This document shows positions 47,875-60,367 of a DNA stretch of 64,000 bases, one piece after another (within the stretch, counting starts at the first letter, position 1; each line of letters opens with the position of its first letter). The position numbers and the translations under genes are program-made. The DNA is from Scleropages formosus (Eukaryota; Chordata; Actinopteri; Osteoglossiformes; Osteoglossidae): positions 32,118,960 through 32,182,959 of the forward strand of contig NC_041813.1 in NCBI RefSeq assembly GCF_900964775.1, in the 5' to 3' direction. The notes beneath the pieces are model-generated. The model saw only the letters and a program-made list of their open reading frames with translations, had not been told where the DNA came from and did not search any database.

Positions 47875-48435
47875 GGGGAGTCCCGGATGTGGAGCGCCCC
47901 CTCGTCCGTCCCCTCTGTTCCCAGCAGCGTAGCCCTGACCCCGGCTGCGAGGGGTCCGTGGTCCCCCAGCTCGGTGAGGACAGAGGCTCGGCACCGCTGT
48001 GGTTTTCTCACTTGCGGCAGCTGAACCGTTGCTGTAAAAGTTAGGGTTCTGTTTCCATTGCTTTGTCCACTTTTGTACCTTCATTTGACTTAGTGAGGGG
48101 GGGTTTTATTTTTCACAGCACCTCCCTTTGGGTTGCTTTCGTTTCGCCCTGTTCGAGTCCCCCTTGTCCTCAGGGCTGAGTCGTCGACATGCGTCACCGA
48201 GCGGCAGTAAAACCTGCCTGCTGCAGGGGACACCACGGCGGAGAAATAGGTTTGGCACATGTGGTTCCGCTCTTCGATCCACTGTCTGCATGTGCTCTTC
48301 CTGTGACCGTGTTAGGTGTGCCGGAGAACGCGACGCGGGATTCCACGCCCTGCTGCTCCGCCGAGCCTCTTGTTGACACCTCTTTACACAAATCATGTTG
48401 GCCCACAACTCTCTCCCATAATTTTCTATCTACAA

Positions 48436-48441
48436 AATAAA
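48436..48441 (+). terminator. Poly(A) signal of snrnp70
   Basis: AATAAA 560 bp after the stop codon, followed by a T-rich GTTTTTTCT element. Confidence 0.7.
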
Positions 48442-48496
48442 TGTTTTTTCTACTGGCTGTGTCTCTTCTTACCGTACTTCTGAATGGCCATGTCTT

Positions 48497-48668
48497 ATCA
48501 CACTTAGAGCTTTGGTGTTGCATTCCAAGGTCAGAGGTTCGAGTCCCACCTCTTGCCGTTGTGCCCTGGGTTGAAGTAGTCGTCCTGAGCTGGAGGAGGC
48601 CAAAGTAGCCAGCTCTGTAAATGGGTAAAACAGTGTAAGATGCTCTGGTGGAAGGTGTCAGCTGTTTG
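48497..48668 (+). mobile_element. tRNA-derived SINE (family D)
   Basis: B box GGTTCGAGTCCCAC near 48536, and a 3' part reading GTAAATGGGTAAAACAGTGT then AAGATGCTCTGGTGG, an L2-like tail. It lies just after snrnp70. Confidence 0.65.
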
Positions 48669-51355
48669 GGGCTCACCTGTAGCGGTATTACCTACGGTGG
48701 TACTCGTAGTAATTCAGTGTAAATGCCACCGGGGAATTGTGTCAAGTCCCATGGTGCTTTATTTATCGTTGCATGAGCAAAGTGTTGGAGCTGAAAGCAG
48801 AAACGCTGAAATGTACAGCCTCCCAGGTGTCACTCGAGTACCTTGGGGGGGGATCTTTGATCCTTATCAAGGGTCTCTCCGCAGTCGCTGTCCGGCATGC
48901 GCGTCCCTTAGTGGTTGGGTTGGGATGCGTGCAGACAGCGAGCTTTATATCAAGGAGCGGGACACCCCTCATTTCGAATCTTCATTCCAGACCCACGACG
49001 ACCCGACTGCCTCGCACGGAAGATCGGATCAACGAGCCAACCAGTAACTCGAAAGATAACGGTGCAGGTGGAAAATACAGCAGGGGCACCACCCAATGGG
49101 ACCACCGGCTACGAGCTTCGACCCTGACCCCACCCATAAACGCACCCACCCTTGTCAAGCACTCTGGTTCACATCCAGTAAGATGTGGAAGCTCCCTGAA
49201 GATGCTTCCAACGGGAAACGAAATGTCGGAACCGGTTTCCTACACGACCCGGTCTCTTCCAGAAGACTTAAAACCCCAGTCATTTGACACCGGCCGCGGA
49301 AGCCGACGTGTTTTGAAACGAGCTTTTTAGTACTCTTTTAGGAATGTTTGATGGTACCTTCTTTCGGAAGCGTTGTTTTCCTTGTGTCGCCAGAGCTCGG
49401 TGGAGACGGAAAGGCGGGAAAGCGCAGTCCTGTCAGTGCTAGGCGCTGCTGGTCACTTATGCTCCGTTACGCTCAGTCCTACGCAGGTGCTGGAGACTAA
49501 GAGTAGCGCTTAGCTGCTCCACGGTCCTTTCCTCACTCCTGGCCTCTGGCGCAAAGCTGCTGGCTGCTCCTTCAGTGTCCCCAGGGTAAAACAGTCTACG
49601 GGGATGCCAACTCGTCCGTGCTGTGTGGTGGCCCTGACGGCACTTCCTTTCGCATCAGCAGAGTCCCGGTGGTCATCCCTCCAGTATTTTGTGAGCTGAA
49701 TCAGTACAATTTGCACTTGACCACAGTCTGTACTGTTCTCGTGGGATTCACTGCAGCCCACGGTGGGTCAGCTTGTCAGCTGGCTTGTTCCCACCCCTTG
49801 AGCTCATTCATCAGCATTGACCCAAGAGCAGGTGAGCAGGGTGTCCCCCGTCAATGCCTGTGCTTAACCGTCTCCCCGGTCCGCGGTCCATGCGGCCGAG
49901 GGACCGTCCCTGTGCGAGGACGCTGTCCCCGCCGCTCCGTAAGTGTCCTCTGGTGGAGAACTGCAGAGCGCAGCCGGTGAGTCGGGGGAGGCGGTGGGGG
50001 TGGGTGTGTTTCAGGGTGGGGGGATGGGGGCTGGGGTTAATGGTGCACCTCCCTGGATTGACATGAGACGCTGCAGGGCCGCTGTGGGAGGGACGAGCGA
50101 GTAGATGACAGGTGCTGTAGCAGGTAAGCTCCGCTAGGGGCACTATTGTACTGAAATAGTCTCGTCATGAGCTGGGCCAGATGTGGGGGACAGGAAGCGG
50201 TCGTCGCCGAGGTCTTGGAGTCGCTACTCTCTCTCGGGGCGTTCTTTGTGAACGGAGGCCATGCGTGTCGATGCAGGTGCGGAAGATGATCCGGCCGTAG
50301 GTGCGGGCCTCGGCCTGTTCTTCAGCGGTGCCTCGGGCAGGCGGTTCTGGGGCCACGTCCTTCTGGATCGTCTTTTCTTCCCACGGGTGAAGTACGGGCT
50401 TTGCTCCGTAGTGGAGGGGAGGATCACGCTGGCAAGCGTGCTGGCTTCCCCTTCCCCTTCCCCTTCCCGTTTCCCTTCCCCTTTCATCAAATTTCCAATG
50501 GCAATGAATGATTTTCACAGTAGTGACTGATGGTGCCTTAAAGTCGCACACACGTGTAGCACGCGCACGTGACTGGGGCGGGCTGGGGGCGCCACGTGGG
50601 GCCGCATGGGGTGTGGGGAGGGTGTTGAGGGGTGGGAGGCGGGGTGGGAAGCGGGGCAGGCGGCCAGCGGGAGCGGAGAGGCCCAGAGGACGGACGGACG
50701 GACTGTCTGTCTGTCTGTCCCGCGGACACCCGCCCGGAGAGACCGGGGACCGAAGTGACCCACGACCGGACCCGCGTGCGCTTTAAAGACCCTCGCAGAG
50801 CATCGTCATCGGCGCCGAACGGGTGCGCTCCCAACCGGGACTGACGCTCTGAGCAGGTGGACGGGGACAAGGAAGGGAAGGACGAGGAGACACACAGGAC
50901 TTCCCGACCGCGCGATCCGCCGCCTCCGTCGCGCCGCAAACGGAGATCCGATCAAAGACGCGAAGAGGGAGGGACGCAGGGGGTCGGGGTGGGTGGAGGG
51001 GGGGGGGGTCTGCCTCAAGGACCTGGGGGGTCTGACTCGGCCGGCGAAGACGCGCTGCGGGCATTGAATGCGGGCCACCGGCGGCGCTGGAAAGAGCAGC
51101 ACGGAGTTGGATGGACGGACCGGGGCGGGCAGCGCGAGATCCGCTCCGTGATTTGGGCGCGCCGATAACAGCAATAATAATAATAATAATAATAAGAAGA
51201 AGAAGAATAAGAATAATAATAAGAAGAAGAAGAAATGTCAGCGCTCTGTGCGTAAATGAGACGAGTTGAGTCAGAAGACACCGCGGACACAAAAGTCCTC
51301 CAGACCGTCCGAACCAAAAAGCAACGAACGAAACGGTACGTAAGTGCGTCGATCG

Positions 51356-51388
<33 letters not shown>

Positions 51389-51438
51389 CTTATGTACACA
51401 CTCACTGACACACACTCAGAGCCAAAACAAGTGCTCAC

Positions 51439-51442
<4 letters not shown>

Positions 51443-51515
<73 letters not shown>
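51443..51515. repeat. Compound (GT)n(GA)n microsatellite
   Basis: About 13 GT units pass directly into about 22 GA units with one AAA interruption. Confidence 0.95.
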
Positions 51516-51522
<7 letters not shown>

Positions 51523-53356
51523 TGTTACGCCCTGCTCTTTGACAGCGACTGACAGCTGTACTTTGTGCCACCAGCTCCTGAACACAAGCCCGTCCCGTCT
51601 CAGGTGCGACATCTCGGAGCGTCCCGTCCTGCTTGTGTCGCACTTGACATGCACTTGACACGCTGATGCTGGGGGCCGAAGCCTCGCTGCGCGCTTGGAC
51701 TGGGGGCCCAGGGCTGCACGCAGGTGAGACAAGTGTGTCGAGGGAAACCCGCAGGGGGCAGCGAGCCGGTCGCTGGGGACCAGAGGAGTAGGGAGACACA
51801 GAAAATCATGGGGTGAACAGAGGTGGAGCCACGTGGGGTGGGGGGGTGTCTCTTCAGGTACACAACGCATCGCTCATTTGCGGCTTCACACCTGTCTTTC
51901 TCCGTTGCCGTGCCGTGCCGTGGTGCCCCCCCTTCTCTCCTGCTCGGTCTCTTTTTTTAGAAAGACGGTAACCTAGAAATTACCCCAGTGCTTTCTGAAG
52001 GACACACTGCCCCAAATTCTCCATCTGTCAGGGAGCTGTCACACACCAGTGCTGTGAGCGCTGCTGCTGCCGCACCCCTGTCTTCACGTGGACGTGGACG
52101 TGGACGTGGACGCTTACCCACCTCGCAGCCGTCTTTGCCGTCATTCTTTCTCCAGCGGTCGACGGATCTCGGGTGTCACTTTCCCGGGTACCTTCGGCTC
52201 AGACTCCGTTCCTCCCCTTCCTCCTCTTTACCGCGGTACTTACTGTTACGTCCGCTTGCTCTTTCTCCCCACTCCCTCTTCGGTGCCCTGCTGTCCAGCG
52301 GCTCTCCTTCCCGTCACCCTGCGGCCCGTATCTTCCATGCAGGCGATGTGTGCCTTGCCTGAACGCGCTTCTGTCCCGCTTGCATGCCTGTGTCTGTCTC
52401 TGTGTGTGCGTGTGTGTATGTATTCCCTCTGCGCGCTAGCAGAGGATATAAAGGGATTGTAATTAACCGGAAAGGGCAGTTTTATTAATTAGGACTTAAC
52501 GAGAGAGAACAAGAACAAGGAACAGCCGGAGAGGGTTAAAGCTCTCCTAGGAGTATGGTTACTTCTGGAAATGGGAATCGTCCCAGTGGACCCACGGTGA
52601 GATGTCTCTGTCGCTGCTCCCCCCCCCGCCCCTGTGTGTCTCTGCTCTTGCCCATTCTCCAGAGTTCCACTTCATTTCTGAGAGGCGCCTCAGCGATACA
52701 CACACTCCAGTGCAGCTCTGCATGCCCCCCCCCCCCCTTCCCTGGGCTCTGCTGAGAGCTCTGGATGCACAAACACTGAGAGGATGGTGCGGACAAGAAG
52801 CAAACCATTTCCCAGCACATGTGCTCACACACACGCACACAGACAGAGAGCCTGGAAAGACACTGTCACACCACTCATGAGCATCAGCTACAAACACCCC
52901 CCCCCCCGACTGACGGACCTCCCCAGACGGGTGTAGTAGCTGAGTCGCCCTGCACTCAGCGAAGGGGGTGGGTGGAGAATGCAGCATTTTGCATTCCTGC
53001 AGTACCTCCCCCAGCCTCTGGGTGGCAGCAGCACACAGACACATGCTGAGGCAAAGTGGTTCAAGTGGTTCAAGTGGTTAAAGTGCACAGAGCAGAGGCT
53101 GAGCAGGAAAGGGACGGTGCAGGCATAGCGGAGCACCTTGCTGGGTCACTGGGCTTCCTGTCTCCTCTTTGGAATTTCTTCACTTGGCACTTCACTCCGC
53201 TTCCGGTGTCCTCCTCTACCGGCCTTTCGGCGTCCCCCAGTCTGCCTTCGCGGGGCCCTTCTCCTGCCGTCCTCCGTCATCGCTCACTCCTCCTCCTCTC
53301 CGTTCTCCGTGGCTTTTTGTTTACCTCCTGTCTGTCACACTGCTGCCCCTGTGTCG

Positions 53357-53390
53357 CCCCCCCCCCCCCCCCCCCCCCCCTTCCATCAGC
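53357..53390. repeat. C34 homopolymer
   Basis: Thirty-four consecutive C residues as given. Runs of this length are hard to sequence, so the true length is uncertain. Confidence 0.9.
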
Positions 53391-55621
53391 CTCTCCTTCC
53401 TTCCTTCCTTCCTTCTTTCCTTCCTCCCTCTCTCCACGCACTGCCTCTGCTTATGGGTCTACTTTCCGCTTCCTGCTCCAGCTCATGGTTTTGCCCCACA
53501 CTCGTGTACACATCCTTTCTTTCTATACCTCCACGATGTCTCGTTCGCTCTCTCACGGAATCGGCCAATCGCGGATCGATTTCTCTCTCTCGCTTTCGCC
53601 GTCTCCGCCACTTGCTGAGGGTTTTCTTTTTCCTGCCGGCTGCGGGAGCATGTTGTGCTCAGTCAGCAGTCGTCCCAGTCTATCGCCGTCTCCGTCTGCT
53701 CTCTTCCGGCCCCGCGTCTTCTTTTCCTTCGCCATTGTTTCTGTTTCCTTTGATAGATGTGATTCCGGAGCTCTGCGAGCGTCGTGCCCGTGTGGTGCAG
53801 AGCATGTGACGGTGTATGTGACGGTGTATGTCACTGCATGCGCACTGGTCTCCTCCGGTTCCCCGTTTCAGTCTCACAGAACCTGATCTCAGCAGTTAAA
53901 CTGGGTTAGCATTGCTGTGTCTCTGACTCTGTGTGTGTGTGTGTGTGTGCGCGCACGCACACGCTGTAGTCCCGCTGCCAGCACTGCAGGTGAACAGTGC
54001 TTTTCCCCCCCACCTTCATCTTCTTTGCTCTCTTCGCCAGCGCCGTTCCTTCCCGCCTCCCTCCCCTCCTCTGGAGACGGGAACCTTAATGGAAGTCGTC
54101 GCATGCGGAGCTCTTCGAAGCGGCTCCGTCAAAAAAATCACGCGCTTTCGTGTCGTAACGTGCCGCCGCAGCTGAGAATATAGAAGTGAAACCGAACCTT
54201 TGAAACGTCTTTGCACAAAAGTGTACTGGAGACGGTGAAAAGGTGACGTTCGACAGATTCTTTTGTTGACTCCGCTAAGTGCCGCGGTCCACGGCCACGG
54301 TACCTTACCTGTAGCGTGCGGTCAGTACGTACCTGTACGCGGCGAGTAGGAGCGCAGCGGCAGGTGACCGAACGGCTCGGTAATCGCGGAGCGCAGCGAT
54401 CGCGTGGACGGGTCCGGGAACCGTCTCCGCAGAGACGGGACGGTGCGCGACGCGCCCCATTTAGGCCCTGCTTCTGCGGTGCGAAACCCCTTCCGGAATG
54501 CGCTTCGAAAGACGGGTGGCCGCAGCGTATATGCGTCTGCAGGCTCCCTTCGGCACCGCGGTGCGGCCCGAGACAGCGCCGCTTCTCCGCCGGTCCCATT
54601 TGACGACCGCTGTCCGCGGTGCTGAAACGAGCGCCCGCGGACACGCCGGCCAGCCCCGTGCGTTGCACGTCGGAACGGCTTTCGGGACCCGCGTGCGCAT
54701 CCCGCGTTTGTGTTGGGAAGAGCCTTGAGGTGCTCGCCGCCGCACGTGGCCTCGGCGTTATCGTGCTTTGTTGGTCGGCCTGCGTCGGCTCCTGCGTTTC
54801 CTTCTCCGGCGCACAACTTTTCACAGGGTGCTAATATTTCGTGTGACTGGAGCCTAGTCCCCCGTCTAACTTACTGAATAAGAGGTTACATACCGTAGTG
54901 TCGCTTGCTTGTGCACGCGCACGCACGGCAGTTGTCCAGCTTGCCTGGGTCAGCCTGGTGGCGGCCTGTCCTCGTCTGACCCGTAACATCTGGAGTGGAT
55001 TCTTAACAGGATTCTTCACAGGAGAGGACACGGGGGGGGGCGGGTGTTGCACTCTGCGTGTGGATGGAAGTACAAGAGACAAATGGGGCTGAACGTCGCA
55101 GGGAGAGGAGAGGACAGGACGGATGTTGCCAAATGCCACACGATGTGAAAACAGGCAGAGGACGGAAACGGAGCGAGAGCAGCGGGGAGAGCAGGAGCAT
55201 GGGGCAAAACGGAGCAGGATGGAGGAAAGAGAAAGCTGCAGGAGACCGAAGGATGGCGTGAGAGAAGTGGCAGAAGGTACAGAGTGCAGAGAGAGGCAAA
55301 GTGTGGCTGAGAGAGAGAGAGAGAGAGAGAGAAGATTTGCTCAATGATATCTGATTCCTGTATGTGGAACGTTGGGGGGGTTATCACTTTAAATGGTGTT
55401 CAAGGGAAAAAAGGATAAGAGCAGGTGCACAAGTACCAGATCTCCTGGACCATGAAGAACAGGCTGCGCGGTGAGGGAGAGAAGGGAACGTCACAGCGAG
55501 ATGGTTGTACTTTTACTGCAGCAGAAAGTGTCCAGTAAGCTGACATCCTGCTGAACGCAGCACCCGAAAGCAGCGCCCCCCCGAAGGAGGGAGAGCACGG
55601 TGCTTATAGTGCTGGGGGACT

Positions 55622-55658
<37 letters not shown>

Positions 55659-55721
55659 AAAGCACATTAACGCCGCACCGAGCGAGAGGGCAAAGGAGCG
55701 CTAATGGTCCGCAGTCTTCGC

Positions 55722-56174
55722 TCACTCTTCTGTAGAGCTCAGCAAATAGCCGTTGTGCTCCAGGCTCCGGGCTTTCTTGTTCCCCTCCTCCCCCTTCCTG
55801 GAATGGGCGTGAGAGTGGAGCGCAGAGGGGAACTCATCGCACTCATCGTACTCATCATAGCGCTCTCTCGGCGGCCTTATTGAGCACGGCGTCATCTTGA
55901 AATGAAGCGAGGGGTACGAGAGGGCGAGTGCGGGGGCGAAGTTGACGAGTGAGACGGGAGCACGTCCCGCGAAGCGTTACGGCTGCGCGGTGACGCCCGG
56001 AGAGACGGTGCGCCGCGACACTTTGTTTAGATGCCGTACAGCGAGAACATACTCGCGCACATCCTGCACCGTGCTGGAGACGAGCGCGACGCGCCTGCCC
56101 TCTGCTCCGTGTCCCCCCGTGCGCCGGTGCACAGATGATGAGGGATGATGTGCCCTTTGCAGGCATCAGTGTGG

Positions 56175-56217
<43 letters not shown>

Positions 56218-56254
56218 CACCGTAGGACATCCCGATGAAGGCCTCTTCACTCCA
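55722..56254 (-). CDS. Unidentified minus-strand coding-like fragment, possibly a gene 3' end
   Basis: Two candidate exons on the minus strand. Exon a, 56254-56221, reads WSEEAFIGMSYG between a TGTGTAAG acceptor and a GTGAGT donor. Exon b, from 55895 after a TTCATTTCAAG acceptor, continues in frame as DDAVLNKAAERAL and then stops. Shifting by one base in a GAGAGAG run, the same exon reads ERYDEYDECDEFPSALHS and ends KKARSLEHNGYLLSSTEE with TGA at 55724-55722. Codon third positions are GC-rich and the residues look protein-like. I do not recognise the family. Options are a real C-terminal exon with an indel or sequence error, a 57-residue ORF starting at 55895, or chance. Upstream exons would have to overlap kcnc3. 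Confidence 0.3.
56176..56213. repeat. (TG)n microsatellite upstream of kcnc3
   Basis: About 19 TG units, inside the putative intron of the minus-strand fragment. Confidence 0.95.
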
Positions 56255-56309
56255 CTTACACAGTATGAGTCGAAATCAAAACCCGTGTCTCCGTTTGCTG
56301 CTGACACCC

Positions 56310-56310
<1 letters not shown>

Positions 56311-56357
<47 letters not shown>

Positions 56358-56367
56358 CTCTCTCCAG
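56311..56367. repeat. (CT)n tract in the kcnc3 5' region
   Basis: About 25 CT units with one G interruption, ending about 60 bp before the kcnc3 start codon, so probably transcribed in the 5' UTR or forming a pyrimidine tract for an acceptor. Confidence 0.9.
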
Positions 56368-56427
56368 GCTCCTCCCTCTCCCCGCCTCCTTGCGCTCTCG
56401 CTCCTCATCTCCTGCCGCCCGTCCCCT

Positions 56428-59400
56428 ATGCTCAGTTCAGTGTGTGTCTCCTCGTTCAAAGGGCGCAAGGGAGGGAACAAGTCGGCCAACAAAGCATGTT
56501 ACAGCGCAGACATGACTTGTCCGTCAGAAAGCGAGAAGATTGTGATCAACTGCGGGGGGGTGCGCCACGAGACGTACCGCAGCACCCTCAAGACGCTGCC
56601 CGGCACGCGCCTCTCCTGGCTCACGGAGCCCGACGCCTTCAGCAACTTTGACTACGACCCCAAGTCGGACGAGTTCTTCTTCGACCGGCACCCGAATACG
56701 TTCGCCTTCATCCTCAACTACTACCGCACGGGGAAGCTGCACTGTCCCAGCGACGTGTGCGGGCCGCTCTTCGAGGAGGAGCTCGCCTTCTGGGGCATCG
56801 ACGAGACGGACGTGGAGGCGTGCTGCTGGATGAACTACCGGCAGCACCGCGATGCCGAGGAGGCGCTCGACAGCTTCGAGACCCCCGAGCCGGACCCCCC
56901 CGAGGACGACCCCGCCCTGACCGGCGGAGCCGACGGAGACCTCAAGAGGCTGTGCCTGCAGGAGGACGGCCGGAAGGCGAGCTGGTGGCGCGTGTGGCAG
57001 CCGCGTATCTGGGCGCTCTTTGAAGACCCGTACTCCTCCAAATACGCGCGGGTGAGTGGGCTCTCCCTGCCGGCCCTCGACGCGAGCGCGGTCGTCTCGA
57101 GCCGCCCGGTTAACGTTCGCTTTGCGTCCGCTGCGCCGCGGAGACCGACCGTTGATCGCGACTACGACGACGATGATGAAGATGACGACCGAGTAGTACT
57201 TGATTGTAACGGCGCGACCCTGACGGTTACTGACTCTTTTTTCATTTAGCCGATGCTTTTCGCCAAATCGGCTTGAAATGTTGAGCTGCTTCCGGTTATT
57301 TGCCCATTTCAACAGCTGGGTAACTTTACCGGAGACGTGCGTGATGAGAACCGTGCTCTCGGGTGCTGAAGCCGGAGGTGGCATGCCAGCGACGGGGCAG
57401 CGCGAGCGAGAGCGCCGGTACCGCCGCCGACGGCGTGAGCGACGGCGGTGGCGCCGGGCGACAGCCGAACCACTGGCAGTGCGGCAGACGACAGTAACGA
57501 CGCCACCGAGAGCGCGGCCGGCGACCGTAGTGATGCCGCCGGTATCACAGTGAGTGACAGCAACGCTGCTGGCAGTATAGTGAGCGACGGTAATAGTACC
57601 ACCGATAGTACAGCGGGCAACGGACATAATAGTTCTCATAGTACAGCAAAAGACGGTGAAAAGAGTGACAGTTAGTTACAGTAACACGACTGCCGATGGT
57701 CCCGTACGAATGACTGCAGTGCGATGAGACGTAATTGCGAGGGCATCACCGTGGGGCCACGTGGCCGCTTTCTGCGCTGCCGTTTGTCCCGCCCCCCACG
57801 TGACAAGCTCTCTTGCGTGCGACGCCCTTTGCCCTCCCCCGTGCTCCCTGACCGTGCCGCGGTCCTTCGCCGCATGAGTTCGGATCCCGGCGCGCGCTCG
57901 TCCCGCTCCCTTTGCCGTCTCGCTTTGGCGCAGCGTGTCCATCTCCTCCTGCTCACCGAGGCAGAGCTCCTAACCCCTAGCAAGCGCACGGTTCGCAGAG
58001 AGTCGGCGCACGCCGAGGGCGGCTCGGCGGCGTCCTCTGTGTGTGTCGCGTGCCGACGGGGGCCCCGCGCCGTCGGCTCCACGCGTCCGGCGCAGACCTT
58101 CTCCGGAGCGGCACCGGCTCTAAACGGACCGGATCGAACCGGAAGGGTGCGTGTTCCAGCTCTTTGGGTAAGGGAGGGCGAGGTACCGCGTTCTCGCTGC
58201 TCGGCCAACTTCGTTCACCGTGGCGCCGAAGTTTCCGGAAGCAGCGTTTGTCTCTCTGCTGTACGGTTACGGTGCTTCCCCGTTTGTCGGCTGCTTCTCT
58301 CCCGAGTTTCGCTTCGCTCGGGAGGGAACGGTTACAGAGTTAGTTTTTTCGCCGATTGCGAGGCTCCGGATGCGACCGCGACCAAAACCGAAGCCGAGAG
58401 GGGCCGCAGGGAGCGTCGTGACCGGCGCCGCCGTGGACGCGCGCGCGCGCTTCCTGTCCCCGCAGGACAGGGCGGACGGTCGGAGAACAGAGACGAGCCG
58501 CCGTGACAATGGGACACGGGGCTGCGAAAGCGGTGTCGGCGCCCTGCCGCTGCGCACGGTCCCTCTGGGGCTCGGAGGCTCCCCGCTCGCTGCGCGAGTG
58601 TGCGCGGAGCCGCTGGAGCCCCTGGAGCCCCTGGAGCCGCTCGGGATGTAACGCTTCCGTTGTTGCGGTGAAGTGGGCTTTTCTGCGGTGGCTCTTGGTA
58701 ATGTTGTCGCGCACCTGCACTTGTAGGGAGGCGCTGAGCGAAGTTGGTTTTGGATCAGCGCCTCGGAGAATGAGCGGCGCAGGCTGCCCTCGCTCTCTCT
58801 CTCGCTCTCTCTCCCTCTCGCTCGCTCACTCTGTGCTATAGCGCAGGACTGCGGTGCCACAGTCGCTGACAACGCGCTCGTTTCTGCTGCAGTCGAGCAC
58901 AAACTGCCGTAAAACGGGGGGGCCCCGCCGTGGTCGGACAGGATCGCCTGCTTCCGCTCTCCCTCTTTTCTGCTGATTTTGCATCCGTAAGGGTTCGTCG
59001 ATCCATCGATCCGTACGTCTGTGTCGGCCGTGTCGACGTTTACCGTGTCTGGGTTCCGTTTCTTTTCTGAAAAGTGCAGTGACGGCGCTGCGCTTTCCCC
59101 ACACGCACACAAGCGCCAACTCAAGCCCCTCGGTTCAGCTGTCCGCTGAAGCGCTGAGCAGTTTGTCCCTCCATGTGTCTTCTCACCTTGTAGGACAGAC
59201 GGTGCGGACACAGGCGGGACACGCAGAGCCGCGCCGATTCCAGACCTTATCGTTTCCCGCTCGGCCCCGCGCTTCTCCCGGCACGCACCGCAGAGGCGGG
59301 GCAGCCGGGGCCTCTGCGTTTGCGCTACGCTGCAGCGCTCGCGGTTGAGGTGCCGGGGACCACGGTAAAATACGGTGCAGTAGAAATCCACTGTTGGCTG

Positions 59401-60318
59401 GAGAGGTCGCTCTGGCTCGGCTCTATAGGTCACTCGTGCTAAAAGTTACCGCAGTACGAGTGGCGCGCACATCACGGATGGTGTCTGAAGCCACACGCAC
59501 GGCCGGTAAAACATCCCTCTGCATCTGGACGAAACAAGTGGACGTGTTGTGTTTCATGTCTCTTTTGTCGCAACTTTTCAGTGTCGTATGAAGGACTATT
59601 GAAATATTGCACTGCGCCTCAGTCAGGTGGCACTGAGGGACAGCTGGACGTCTGAGAGACGCCGCTGTGTCTCGCCGCAGTTGTCACCACGGGACGTGGC
59701 CTCCGTCACTGGGAGCGGGACGGCGCGCCATTCGCGGGGGGACGGAGCGTCGGTCCCGCGGGCGCACAGGCTGGACGTGGAGGACAGAGTTGGCGGTTCG
59801 TGCGGGAGGACGGCTCCGACACACTCCTGCGGACTCACCTGCACGGGAGGCAGCGTTTGTGGGGACGTGAAGGCAGCGGTGCGAGACCCAAACCCTGAGC
59901 GGTCGACACGGCGAGCCAGCTGTGTGTGTGTGTGTGTGTGTGTGTGTGTTGGACCTCGTGGGAACATTCGGAGCTCCTGCTGTGGCACCTCGCTGAAATA
60001 GCCTGTCTTCCTGAGCTCCGGGAAACTGTGTCACCTTGGTTAGTAGGCCATGCCTCGTCCTCAGGGGTCCGCCGTGTTTGTCTGAGAGTTCTGCTTTGTC
60101 CAAGCTGGACACGCTCACCTGCGCCATGAGGACAGTGTCGGTCAGCCTCCAGATGTGAACACAGCGGTCTCTGCCCTTTTACTCTGTCCGCTGTGGGACG
60201 CTTCACTGGAGCAGCGCAACTAGTGTCCCTCTCGCACGGCTCCTACAGACGTGTCCCCCCGGGACCCGAACCGCAGCTTTAAGGTCACAGACGTGTTAGA
60301 CTTAGACCAGCTGGCTGC

Positions 60319-60367
<49 letters not shown>

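Larger units (their letters stand above)
48669..55721. other. Seven-kilobase stretch without a convincing gene
   Basis: Long open frames occur on both strands but none has coherent exon boundaries or a domain I recognise. A CpG-rich block at about 50540-51170 looks like a promoter or 5' exon of unknown target, possibly kcnc3. Low-complexity tracts include TTCCCC runs (50449-50486), AAT/AAG triplets (51175-51235), GGACGT iterations (52087-52112) and a 34-base C run. Microsatellites are listed separately. Confidence 0.5.

Noticed and set aside
50165-50551. A minus-strand frame with AEARTYGRIIFRTCIDTHG-like text
   Set aside because: It looks faintly protein-like, but I found no acceptor with a pyrimidine tract, no second exon in phase and no family match.
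53056-53886. A 276-codon plus-strand open frame
   Set aside because: Made of pyrimidine-rich low-complexity sequence including the poly(C) run; all three plus frames are open over much of it.
54138-54824. A 228-codon minus-strand open frame
   Set aside because: CpG-rich sequence with few stops in several frames at once on both strands, which points to composition rather than coding.
56524-57639. A 371-codon minus-strand open frame opposite kcnc3 exon 1
   Set aside because: Antisense to the T1-domain exon with high GC at codon third positions, which removes stops on the opposite strand. No family resemblance.
58267-59433. A 388-codon minus-strand open frame in kcnc3 intron 1
   Set aside because: Long, but lies in CpG-rich intron. 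Its composition is Arg/Ser/Ala/Pro-rich as expected from base composition, it has no domain and no matching splice partners. Transcript evidence could reopen it.
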